NCBI GenBank assembly: GCA_947473805.1
Contig: CANJGB010000012.1
Span: forward strand, 29,241-93,240
Source: Alphaproteobacteria bacterium
GTDB lineage: Bacteria; Pseudomonadota; Alphaproteobacteria; Ferrovibrionales; Ferrovibrionaceae
Length of the DNA stretch: 64,000 nt
Reading direction: 5' to 3'
Position numbers and translations under genes: made by a program. How positions within the stretch are numbered: the stretch's first letter is position 1; each line of letters starts with the position of its first letter. The notes under the pieces were generated by a model that did no database searches, had not been told where the DNA came from, and was given only the letters and a program-made list of their open reading frames with translations. This document shows, piece by piece, positions 44,665 through 52,634 of the stretch.

Positions 44665-45245
44665 CGTGGGTCAAGATCTGCGGCATCACGAACGCTGAAG
44701 ACGCCGCCGCCGCGGTGGCGGCCGGCGCCGACGCGCTGGGCTTCATCTTCTTCCGCGGGTCGAAGCGCTATGTCGATCCCGCCGTGGTTGGCGCCATCAG
44801 GGTGCCCGAAGGCGTAACCAAGGTCGGCGTGTTCGTCGATGCGCCGCTGTATGAAATCCGCAAGGTCCGCGAACAGGCGGGTCTCTCGATGATCCAGCTC
44901 CATGGCCATGAACTCCCGGCGGTGGCGGCGGCGCTCGGCAATGTCGCCAAGGTCTTCCGCCGCGGCGAGCCGCTGGCCAAGGCCGCGGCTTTCCCTGACG
45001 CCATCGCCATGTTCGACGGGCCGGAAGGCGGCTCCGGCCAGAAGGCCGACTGGAGCGTCGCCAGGCAATGCGCCCGCCTGCGCCAGGTCATCCTGGCCGG
45101 CGGTCTGACGCCCGAAAATGTCGGCGAGGCGATCCGCGCCGTGCATCCCTGGGGCGTCGATGTGTCGTCGGGTGTCGAACTGTCGCCCGGCAAGAAGGAC
45201 CACGACAAGGTCAGGGCGTTCATCGCCGCCGCCCGCAAGGGGTGA
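44661..45245 (+). CDS. trpF: Phosphoribosylanthranilate isomerase
   Basis: A 194-residue TIM barrel that performs the Amadori rearrangement of phosphoribosylanthranilate. The catalytic Cys7 is in VKICGIT, the catalytic Asp in AMFDGPEGG, and the phosphate loop is LAGGLTPENV. The GTG at 44661 overlaps the trpC stop by 4 bases; the frame stays open far upstream inside trpC, but homologues begin here. In most alphaproteobacteria trpF precedes trpB, so its place at the end is unusual. Confidence 0.95.
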   Translation: MTWVKICGITNAEDAAAAVAAGADALGFIFFRGSKRYVDPAVVGAIRVPEGVTKVGVFVDAPLYEIRKVREQAGLSMIQLHGHELPAVAAALGNVAKVFRRGEPLAKAAAFPDAIAMFDGPEGGSGQKADWSVARQCARLRQVILAGGLTPENVGEAIRAVHPWGVDVSSGVELSPGKKDHDKVRAFIAAARKG

Positions 45246-46420
45246 AACCGGCCGCGCCTTCCGTCGTTGTACCTGTATCCAGGGGAGCGAGACCCATAAG
45301 CCAGGACTTCGGCTTCGGCATCGAGGAAGAGTATTTCATCACCAGTCCGCGCACGCGGACGACGCTGTCGCACATGCCGCAGCGCATGCTGGACCGCGCG
45401 CGCGATGCGCTGGGTGCGCAGGTCAGCCGCGAGATGCTGCAGTCGCAAATCGAGGTGGTGAGCAAGGTCTGCCATTCCGCCGCCGAGGGGCGCGAGGAGA
45501 TGCTGCACCTCCGCGGCACCGTCTGCGCCATCGCCAGCGACTACGACCTGGGCCTCATCGCGTCGGGCACCCACCCGATGGCCGAATGGGCCGAGCAGAA
45601 GCAGACCGACAAGCCGCGCTACGACGTGGTGATGGACGACCTGCGCATGCTGGGCCAGCGCAACCTGCTGTGCGGCCAGCATGTCCACGTGTCGCTGCCC
45701 GATCCGTCACGCCGCGTCGAGGTGATGAACCGCGTGGTGCCGTTCCTGCCGGTGCTGCTGGCGCTGTCGACCTCGTCGCCGTTCTGGAAGAAGCACCGCA
45801 CCGGCCTGATGGGCTATCGTCTCGTGGCTTATGACGAACTGCCGCGCACCGGCATTCCGCCGCTGTTCCCCGAACCGGCCGACTATGACCGCTATATCGA
45901 AACGCTGACGGCCGCTGGCGTCATTCCGGATTCGAGCTACATCTGGTGGGCGATCCGGCCATCGCTGAAATACCCGACGCTGGAACTGCGCGTCGCCGAT
46001 TGCTGCACCCATATCGACGATGCGCTGTGCGTCGCGGCGCTTTACCGCTGCCTGATCCGGCACCTGTACTTAAATCCCGAGGTTAACGCCGGCTGGACCG
46101 AGATCACCCGCCTGGTCGCCGACGAGAACAAGTGGCGCGCCCAGCGCTACGGCATCGACGGCGGCCTGGTCGATGAGGCAAGCCGCCGCCTGCTGTCGTT
46201 TCCGGAACTTCTGGACCGCATCCTCACGATGGTGGGCGAGGATGCCAAGGCGCTGAACTGCGAGGCGGAAATCGGCCATGCCCGCGAGATCGTCAAGCGC
46301 GGCACCAGCGCGCACGGCCAGCTTGCCGTTTACCGCGAGGCGCGCGACCATGGGCTGAGCCGCCTCGACGCGCTGAAGAAGGTGGTCGACTGGCTGTTGG
46401 ATACCACCCGCCCGAAATGA
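45242..46420 (+). CDS. Carboxylate-amine ligase (YbdK/GCS2-like glutamate-cysteine ligase family)
   Basis: About 392 residues. FGFGIEEEYFITSP is the family-defining start of the GCS2 domain, with EMLQSQIEVVS, GTHPMAEW, GQHVHVSLPD and PTLELRVADCCTHIDD as further ATP/metal and substrate blocks. It would form an amide bond between a carboxylate and an amine with weak glutamate-cysteine ligase activity. The start is uncertain: GTG 45242 overlaps the trpF stop by 4 bases, whereas the only good ribosome site (AGGGGAG, 45281-45287) is 8 bases before an ATA codon at 45296, just where homologues begin. Expressed with the trp genes. Confidence 0.87.
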   Translation: MKPAAPSVVVPVSRGARPISQDFGFGIEEEYFITSPRTRTTLSHMPQRMLDRARDALGAQVSREMLQSQIEVVSKVCHSAAEGREEMLHLRGTVCAIASDYDLGLIASGTHPMAEWAEQKQTDKPRYDVVMDDLRMLGQRNLLCGQHVHVSLPDPSRRVEVMNRVVPFLPVLLALSTSSPFWKKHRTGLMGYRLVAYDELPRTGIPPLFPEPADYDRYIETLTAAGVIPDSSYIWWAIRPSLKYPTLELRVADCCTHIDDALCVAALYRCLIRHLYLNPEVNAGWTEITRLVADENKWRAQRYGIDGGLVDEASRRLLSFPELLDRILTMVGEDAKALNCEAEIGHAREIVKRGTSAHGQLAVYREARDHGLSRLDALKKVVDWLLDTTRPK

Positions 46421-46424
46421 CCCG

Positions 46425-48881
46425 ATGACCGATGCGCTCCCTGTCGATGCGGTCCTGCCCCAGCTGACCGCCGCTTTGGCGCGTGGCCCGAACGCCGTGC
46501 TGGTCGCGCCGCCCGGCGCCGGCAAGACCACGCGCGTGCCGTTGGCCCTGCTCGATGCACCGTGGGTAAGCGGCGGCAAGCTGATCGTGCTGGAACCGCG
46601 CCGGCTCGCCGCCCGCGCCGCAGCAGCACGTATGGCGCGCACGCTGAATGAACCGGTCGGGCAGACAATCGGCTTCCGCGTCCGCCTGCAGTCGCGCGTG
46701 TCGGCGAAGACGCGCATCGAGGTGGTGACCGAGGGCGTGTTCGCCCGCATGATCCTCGACGATCCCGGTCTCGACGGCGTGGCCGCCGTTTTGTTCGACG
46801 AGTATCACGAACGCAGCCTCGACGCCGATCTCGGCCTCGCTCTGGCGCTGGATGCGCAAGGAGGTCTCAGGCCCGACCTCCGCATTCTCGCCATGTCGGC
46901 CACGCTCGACGGCGCGCGCGTGGCGACGCTGCTGAATGATGCGCCGCTGGTGGAAAGCGAGGGCCGCGCCTTCCCGGTCGAGACCCGCTATCTGGGCCGC
47001 GACCCGCGCCGCGATGCCGGCGATGCCGCCGCCGACGCGGTATTGCAGGCGCTCGAGAGCGAGACCGGTTCCATCCTGGTCTTCCTGCCCGGCGCGCGCG
47101 AAATCCGCCGCGCCGAGCGCGTGCTGGGCGAGAAGTTGCGCGATCCCAAGGTCATCGTCGCGCCTTTGTTCGGCGCCATGGAGGGCGAGGCGCAGGATCG
47201 CGCCATCGAGCTGGCGCCGCCCGGCCAGCGCAAGATCGTGCTGGCCACCTCCATTGCCGAGACCAGTCTCACCATCGAGGGCGTCCGGGTAGTGATCGAT
47301 TCAGGCCTCGCCCGCGTGCCGCGCTACGATCCGAACACCGGCCTCACGGGTCTGGAAACCGTGCGTGTGTCACGCGCCGCCGCCGACCAGCGCCGCGGCC
47401 GCGCCGGCCGCACGCAGCCCGGCACCTGCTGGCGCCTGTGGGACGAGGAGGGCACCCGCGCGCTGATGCCCTTCGCCCGGCCGGAAGTGCTGGAGGCCGA
47501 TCTGGCGCCGCTGGCGCTGACCCTGGCGGAATGGGGCGTCACCGACCCGAATACGCTGCGCTGGCTCGATGCACCGCCATCAGGCGCGTGGCGCGAGGCG
47601 GTGTCGCTGTTGCGCGAACTCGATGCCCTCGATGCCGATGGGCGCCTGACCGGGCAGGGCAGGGCGCTGGCGAAGCTGCCGCTGCCGCCGCGCCTGGGCC
47701 ATATGGTGATCGCGGCGGGCGCGGAGGCGTCGCTCGCCGTGCGCATCGCCGTGCTGTTGACCGAGCGCGGCCTTGGTGGCCGGGATGCCGACCTGCGCCA
47801 TCGCCTGGCGCTGCTCGAAACCGATCGCGGCAATCGCGCGCAGGATGCCCGCTGCCTCGCCGACAACTGGCTGCGCCTTGCGGGCGGGGCGCGTTCCGAC
47901 GTTTCGCGCGAACGCGCCGGCGCGATCCTGGCGCTGGCGTTTCCCGACCGCATCGCCCGCGCGCGCCCCGGCCGCGCCGGTGAGTTCATCCTCGCCAATG
48001 GCCGTGGCGCCATCGTCGATCCGGCCGATGCCATGGCGCGTGAGCCGTTCCTTGCCGTCGCCGAACTGGCGGATACCGGCGCGCAGAGCCGCATCCTGCT
48101 GGCTGCGCCGTTGTCGCTCGCCGAAATCGAGTCTGAATTCAGTAGCCATATCGAGGATGTCGAGGACCTGCGTTACGACGCGGCCGCCGACCTCATCCGT
48201 GCGCGGCGCGTGCGCCGCCTCGGCAAGGTCGAACTGGCGGAGCAGGCACTGCCGCATCCCGATCCCGCCGCCGTGGCAGCTGCACTTTGCACGGCTCTCG
48301 TCGCGCGCGGCGTGCAGGCCTTGCCGTGGACGCCATCGGTGCGCCAGTGGCGCGACCGGGCGGAATTTCTGCGCACCGCCGAGGGCGGTGACTGGCCCGA
48401 CATGTCCGACGCGACGCTGATGGCGACGCTGCCGGACTGGCTCGGGCCGTATCTCGCCGGCCGCAAGCGCCTGTCCGAAGTCTCGCCCGACGACCTGCGC
48501 ACCGCGCTGGCCGCGCGCCTGAGCCATGCGCAGCAGCAGCGCATCGAGCGCGAGGCGCCAACCCATTTCGAGGCGCCGACCGGCTCGACCTTCGCCATCG
48601 ATTACGGCGCCGATGGCGGGCCGGCCGTGTCTTGCCGGCTGCAGGAATTGTTCGGCCTCGCGCGCCATCCTGGCATTGCCGGCGGCCGGGTGCCCTTGGT
48701 CTTTCATCTACTGTCGCCCGGCCACCGCCCGGTGCAGATCACCCGCGACCTTCCGGGCTTCTGGGCCGGCTCGTACCAGGCGGTGAAAGCCGAGATGAAG
48801 GGCCGCTACCCCAAACATCCCTGGCCCGACGACCCTCTCACCGCGCCGCCGACACGGCGCGCGAAGCCGCGCGGCACGTGA
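46425..48881 (+). CDS. hrpB: ATP-dependent helicase HrpB
   Basis: An 818-residue DEAH/RHA-type helicase. Motif I is APPGAGKTT (28-36), motif II DEYHER (125-130, a Tyr variant of DEAH/DEFH), motif III SATLDG, motif V IAETSLTIEGVR and motif VI QRRGRAGRTQPGTC. The C-terminal HrpB-specific domain ends LPGFWAGSYQAVKAEMKGRYPKHPWPDDP in segments, which is the HrpB signature. ATG is 4 bases after the preceding stop. HrpB proteins are probable RNA helicases of undefined target. Being the seventh tightly spaced gene after trpB, it may be under the same attenuator. Confidence 0.95.
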   Translation: MTDALPVDAVLPQLTAALARGPNAVLVAPPGAGKTTRVPLALLDAPWVSGGKLIVLEPRRLAARAAAARMARTLNEPVGQTIGFRVRLQSRVSAKTRIEVVTEGVFARMILDDPGLDGVAAVLFDEYHERSLDADLGLALALDAQGGLRPDLRILAMSATLDGARVATLLNDAPLVESEGRAFPVETRYLGRDPRRDAGDAAADAVLQALESETGSILVFLPGAREIRRAERVLGEKLRDPKVIVAPLFGAMEGEAQDRAIELAPPGQRKIVLATSIAETSLTIEGVRVVIDSGLARVPRYDPNTGLTGLETVRVSRAAADQRRGRAGRTQPGTCWRLWDEEGTRALMPFARPEVLEADLAPLALTLAEWGVTDPNTLRWLDAPPSGAWREAVSLLRELDALDADGRLTGQGRALAKLPLPPRLGHMVIAAGAEASLAVRIAVLLTERGLGGRDADLRHRLALLETDRGNRAQDARCLADNWLRLAGGARSDVSRERAGAILALAFPDRIARARPGRAGEFILANGRGAIVDPADAMAREPFLAVAELADTGAQSRILLAAPLSLAEIESEFSSHIEDVEDLRYDAAADLIRARRVRRLGKVELAEQALPHPDPAAVAAALCTALVARGVQALPWTPSVRQWRDRAEFLRTAEGGDWPDMSDATLMATLPDWLGPYLAGRKRLSEVSPDDLRTALAARLSHAQQQRIEREAPTHFEAPTGSTFAIDYGADGGPAVSCRLQELFGLARHPGIAGGRVPLVFHLLSPGHRPVQITRDLPGFWAGSYQAVKAEMKGRYPKHPWPDDPLTAPPTRRAKPRGT

Positions 48882-48884
48882 GCC

Positions 48885-48967
48885 GCCCCACGCTTCGACA
48901 GGCCCAGCATGAGGCTAGTGAAAGATTTTCAAGTCGTCCTCATCCTGAGCTTGTCGAAGGGTGAGGC
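48885..48967. repeat. Paired inverted dispersed palindromes (copy 6)
   Basis: Arm one 48885-48915 (CCCCACGCTTCGACAGGCCC... ATGAGGC), arm two 48936-48967 (CCTCATCCTGAGCTTGTCG ... GTGAGGC). Between convergent hrpB and amidohydrolase genes, 4 bases after the hrpB stop. Confidence 0.8.
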
Positions 48968-48985
48968 GCTTGGCTGGCCCCTGAT

Positions 48986-49876
48986 CTACAGCCGGTACAC
49001 CCGCACCGCGTTGTCGTGGAACAGCGCGCTCCGCTCGTCGTCCGAATAGCCCTTGGTCGCGTCGTCGAAGTCCTGCCACATCTGCTTGTAGCTGACGCAC
49101 ACCTTGTCGAGCGGGAAGTTGCTGCCGAACACGCAGCGCTTCGGCCCGAACAGGTCGATCATCGTGGTGATGAACGGCTTGATCCGCTCCATCGACCAGG
49201 CGGTGGAATGGGCCCGCATGCCAAAGCCGGAAATCTTCATGACCGTGTTCGGCAGCGCCGCCAGCAGGGAAATGTTGGCACGCCAGCGCTCGTACGGTTC
49301 CCCCAGCTGCAGGTCGGGCACGCCGGAATGTTCCACCACGAACAGGATGTCGGGGTTCTCGCGGACGATCTCGGCGGCCTCCGCCATCTGTTGCTGGAAG
49401 ACCAGAAGGTCGAACACCAGGTTGTGCTTGCGCAGCAATTTCAGGCCCGTCCGCCAGGCGGGCATTTTCAGGTAGTCCGGATACTTCACCGGATCGGCCA
49501 GGTACTCGTGCACCAGGTGGCGGATGCCGCGCACGTTCTTGTACTGGCAATGCTGTTCCAGTTCGGCCTCTGCGTTCGGGTCGGCCGGATTGGTGCGGGC
49601 GACAATGGCGTGCGGGAAGCCGCGCGATACCGCTTTGTCGTCGGCAATGCTCTGCACCCACTCGGTTTCATAGACCGATTTCGGCGGTTCGATGCCGGCC
49701 TGCAGGTGGACCGATTTCACGACACCGGTGCCCGCGATATCGGCCAGCAGATCGCCGATCAGGTAGTTGTTCTGCAGGATGGCGTTGCCGCCCGAGAGAT
49801 GCCGCCCCTTTTCGTGCATGAAGGGGTAGTGGTTCTTCAGGTCCCACAGGTGGTGATGGGTATCGACAATTTTCAT
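48986..49876 (-). CDS. Amidohydrolase family 2 protein
   Basis: A 296-residue Amidohydro_2 TIM-barrel hydrolase. MKIVDTHHHLWDLKNHYPF gives the first metal site (His7, His9); FVVEHSGVPDL and VFGSNFPLDK give later metal-strand positions. GGAGG is 4 bases before the ATG at 49876. L-fuconolactonase/2-pyrone-4,6-dicarboxylate lactonase-like enzymes have this layout, so lactone hydrolysis is a fair guess. It shares THHHLWD and SNFP-DK blocks with 23307-24350. Divergent from the flavin reductase across about 100 bases. Confidence 0.9.
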   Translation of the reverse strand: MKIVDTHHHLWDLKNHYPFMHEKGRHLSGGNAILQNNYLIGDLLADIAGTGVVKSVHLQAGIEPPKSVYETEWVQSIADDKAVSRGFPHAIVARTNPADPNAEAELEQHCQYKNVRGIRHLVHEYLADPVKYPDYLKMPAWRTGLKLLRKHNLVFDLLVFQQQMAEAAEIVRENPDILFVVEHSGVPDLQLGEPYERWRANISLLAALPNTVMKISGFGMRAHSTAWSMERIKPFITTMIDLFGPKRCVFGSNFPLDKVCVSYKQMWQDFDDATKGYSDDERSALFHDNAVRVYRL

Positions 49877-49976
49877 CGTTTCCTCCGCTGCCCGCAATCT
49901 GCCCAGCATGGCCGCGCTGGGCAAGGCCTATCGCCGTGCCGTAGAATGGCGAAAAGCTTTTACAGGGTGGAACGAC

Positions 49977-50576
49977 GTGGATTACGACCCCCGGACCGGC
50001 GACCATGGCCTGCCGCACGACCCGTTCAACGCGCTGGTCGTGCCGCGCCCCATTGGCTGGATCACCACCATCGGCCGAAACGGCGTCGTGAACCTCGCGC
50101 CCTACAGCTATTTCAACGCCATCGCCGCCAAGCCGCCCTATGTGATGTTCTCCAGCATCAACCGCAAGGATTCGCAGCGCAACGCCGAGGAGACCGGCGA
50201 GTTCACCTGCAGCCTCGCCACCTGGGACCTGCGCGAGGAGTTGAACGAGACCTCCGCGCCCCTGCCGCCGGGCGAGAGCGAGGTGGCGCGCGCCGGCCTG
50301 GAAATGGCGCCGTCGGTGTCGGTGAAGCCGCCGCGCGTCGCACGGTCACCTGCCGCGCTGGAATGCACCTATGTGAAAACGGTCGACCTGCCGCCAGTAA
50401 ACGGCAAGCCTAACCCGGCCGGCATCGTCATCGGCGCCGTGGTGCGCATTCACGTGGACGACGCCTTCATCAAGGACGGCCGGTTCGACCTGTTGCGCGC
50501 CCGGCCGATCTCGCGGCTGGGCTATATGGACTACGCGCCGGTCGATATGATCTTCGCCATGGACCGCCCCAAATAG
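49977..50576 (+). CDS. Flavin reductase family protein (FMN-binding split barrel)
   Basis: A 199-residue flavoprotein of the flavin-reductase-like group. DYDPRTGDHGLPHDPFNALV, PRPIGWITTIG, NLAPYSYFNAIAAKPP and MFSSINRKD are the FMN-site blocks. The GTG at 49977, after AGGGTGGAAC, matches the usual family N terminus; the frame extends to 49908 without similarity. It could supply reduced FMN to a partner monooxygenase or reduce a substrate itself; the only luciferase-like partner in the window is 11 kb away. A LysR gene follows 39 bases downstream. Confidence 0.88.
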   Translation: MDYDPRTGDHGLPHDPFNALVVPRPIGWITTIGRNGVVNLAPYSYFNAIAAKPPYVMFSSINRKDSQRNAEETGEFTCSLATWDLREELNETSAPLPPGESEVARAGLEMAPSVSVKPPRVARSPAALECTYVKTVDLPPVNGKPNPAGIVIGAVVRIHVDDAFIKDGRFDLLRARPISRLGYMDYAPVDMIFAMDRPK

Positions 50577-50615
50577 GGCCGGGAGGAAGCCCATGCTCCT
50601 GAACAGGTTGCCGGC

Positions 50616-51539
50616 ATGACCATGGTCATTCGCCACTTCCCCTACTTCCTCGTCGTGGCCGAGGAAGAGCACTTCCAGCGCGCCGCCGTGCGCCTGAACA
50701 TTGCGCAGTCGGCGTTGTCGCGACGCATGCGCGACCTCGAGGCGGAGCTTGGCGGCGTGCAGCTGTTCGAGCGCCTGCCGCGCGGCGTACGCCTCACCGC
50801 CGGTGGCCGGGTGTTCCTGGAAGACGTGCGCCGCATCCTGGCGGAGTCCGAGCGCGCCGGGCAGCGCGCCGCCCGTGTCATGCGCGGCCAGGTAGGCTCG
50901 TTGCGCGTCACCTTCAACGAGGTGGTGGTGCGCCAGCGCTTCCTGGCCGACGTGTTCCAGTCGTTCCGCCACACGCATCCCGATGTTGAGTTCGAACTGG
51001 TGCCGATGATCTCCGACCTGCAGCACGAGGAACTGGGTGACGAGAAGATCGACGCCGGCTTCATGTTCAACGCGCCGCCCGAAGCGCATGCCGAACGCCT
51101 GCCGATTCTCACCGATCGTCTCGAACTCGCCATGCTCAAGTCGCACCCCATGGCCAACAAACCGGACCTGCGGCTCGAGGACATCAAGCACGACGATTTT
51201 ATCTGGGCCTCGCGAAAGCTGAGCCGCCCGATGAGCTACCAGATGATCGCCGCCTGCCAGGCGCAGGGCATTTCGCCGCACATCGTGATGGAGGTCTATT
51301 CCTCCGAGATCACTTTCAACATGGTGGCTATGGGCGTCGGCGTCGGCTGGGTGCCGTCCTGCCAGCGCGGGCGCGAACCCGAGAATGTCGTCGTCCGCCG
51401 GGTCGAGGATTTCGAGGTGCCGCTGAACCTGGAACTCGTGTGGCCGGCCAGCAACAAGTCACCGGTGCTTGCGGCCTTCGTCGCGGCGGTGGCCGCGGCG
51501 ACCGAACAGCACCGGTCCAAGGGCAGCACCGCGATTTAA
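50616..51539 (+). CDS. LysR-family transcriptional regulator
   Basis: A 307-residue regulator. The N-terminal winged helix-turn-helix (FLVVAEEEHFQRAAVRLNIA, QSALSRRMRDLEAELG, LFERLPRGVRLTAGG) is followed by the periplasmic-binding-fold effector domain (VGSLRVTFNEVVVRQRFLADVFQSF). Same orientation as the flavin reductase before it and the oxidoreductase after it (16-base gap to the latter), so it is probably co-transcribed with, and controls, these genes. Effector unknown. Confidence 0.92.
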   Translation: MTMVIRHFPYFLVVAEEEHFQRAAVRLNIAQSALSRRMRDLEAELGGVQLFERLPRGVRLTAGGRVFLEDVRRILAESERAGQRAARVMRGQVGSLRVTFNEVVVRQRFLADVFQSFRHTHPDVEFELVPMISDLQHEELGDEKIDAGFMFNAPPEAHAERLPILTDRLELAMLKSHPMANKPDLRLEDIKHDDFIWASRKLSRPMSYQMIAACQAQGISPHIVMEVYSSEITFNMVAMGVGVGWVPSCQRGREPENVVVRRVEDFEVPLNLELVWPASNKSPVLAAFVAAVAAATEQHRSKGSTAI

Positions 51540-51555
51540 CCGGCTGGGAGGAATT

Positions 51556-52536
51556 ATGCGCGCCATCCTGATCGACCGCTTCGGTGGTCCCGATGTCATG
51601 CACATGGCCGAGGTGCCGGTGCCCGCGATCGATGCCGACGACGTGCTGATCCGCGTCGTCTGCGCCAGCGCCAATCCGGCCGACTGGAAATGCCGCGAAG
51701 GCTGGCTGAACAAGCTGGGCCACTTCCATGGCTCGCTGCCGCATGTGCTGGGCTTCGATGCCGCCGGCACGGTGGAAAAGGTCGGCGCCAATGTGAAGGA
51801 CTTCCGCCCCGGCCAGCGTGTCTACACCTTCTGCAACCAGGGAACCGGCCGCTGGGGCAGCTATGCCGAGTTCGTCGCCGCGACGCAGGCGACAGTGGCG
51901 CCGATGCCCGACGCGCTGGGCTTTGCCGAGGCCGCCGCCATTCCCACCGCGGGGCTCACCGCATGGCAGGGCCTGTTCGATGTCGGCGGTACCAAGGCCG
52001 GCGACAAGGTGCTGGTCCATGGCGGTGCCGGCGGCGTCGGCTCTTACGGCATCCAGTTCGCCCGCATGGCGGGGGCGGAGGTCGCCACCACCTGCGGCAC
52101 CGCCAATGTGGATTATGTCCGCGGCCTCGGCGCCGCCCGCGCCATCGACTACCGGACCGAGGACGTGGCCGCCGCGGTGCAGGCCTGGGCGCCGGGTGGT
52201 GTCGATGTCCTGCTCGATTCCATCGGCCTGAACACCTTGCCTGGCGCCATCGACATGGTGCGTCCCGGCGGCGCGCTGGTGAACGTTGCGACGCTGGCCG
52301 ACATTGCCGGCCCCGATGCCGAACGGGCGAAAAAGCGCGGCATCCGCATGATCGATTTCGCCGGCAAGAGGCGCGACCTGGCGCAAGAGGACATGATCCA
52401 GATCGCCGCCGCCCATGCGGATGGCCGGGTCAGGCCGCCCGCGATCCGGGTATTTCCCCTGGAGCAAATTGCCGAGGTCCATCGCCTGCTCGAGGCCGGC
52501 CACGTCCGTGGAAAACTGGTCCTCCAGGTCGCCTGA
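51556..52536 (+). CDS. Zinc-independent MDR-family NADPH:quinone oxidoreductase-like protein
   Basis: A 326-residue medium-chain dehydrogenase/reductase. GHXE-type catalytic zinc ligands are absent; the region LPHVLGFDAAGTVEKVG instead matches quinone oxidoreductases, and the nucleotide motif is GGAGGVGS (156-163). GGAGG is 6 bases before the ATG at 51556. Likely reduces an enone or quinone with NADPH. It follows the LysR regulator and precedes the CoA-transferase gene by 98 bases. Confidence 0.9.
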   Translation: MRAILIDRFGGPDVMHMAEVPVPAIDADDVLIRVVCASANPADWKCREGWLNKLGHFHGSLPHVLGFDAAGTVEKVGANVKDFRPGQRVYTFCNQGTGRWGSYAEFVAATQATVAPMPDALGFAEAAAIPTAGLTAWQGLFDVGGTKAGDKVLVHGGAGGVGSYGIQFARMAGAEVATTCGTANVDYVRGLGAARAIDYRTEDVAAAVQAWAPGGVDVLLDSIGLNTLPGAIDMVRPGGALVNVATLADIAGPDAERAKKRGIRMIDFAGKRRDLAQEDMIQIAAAHADGRVRPPAIRVFPLEQIAEVHRLLEAGHVRGKLVLQVA

Positions 52537-52634
52537 GCCAGGCCCTTCCTGCTTCCTTGTCCGGACAGCCAAGCGCCGATAAGGTGCGCCCCAATTGCAT
52601 TGAACGGCCCTGAAGAGGCCCTGCGGAGGAAATT

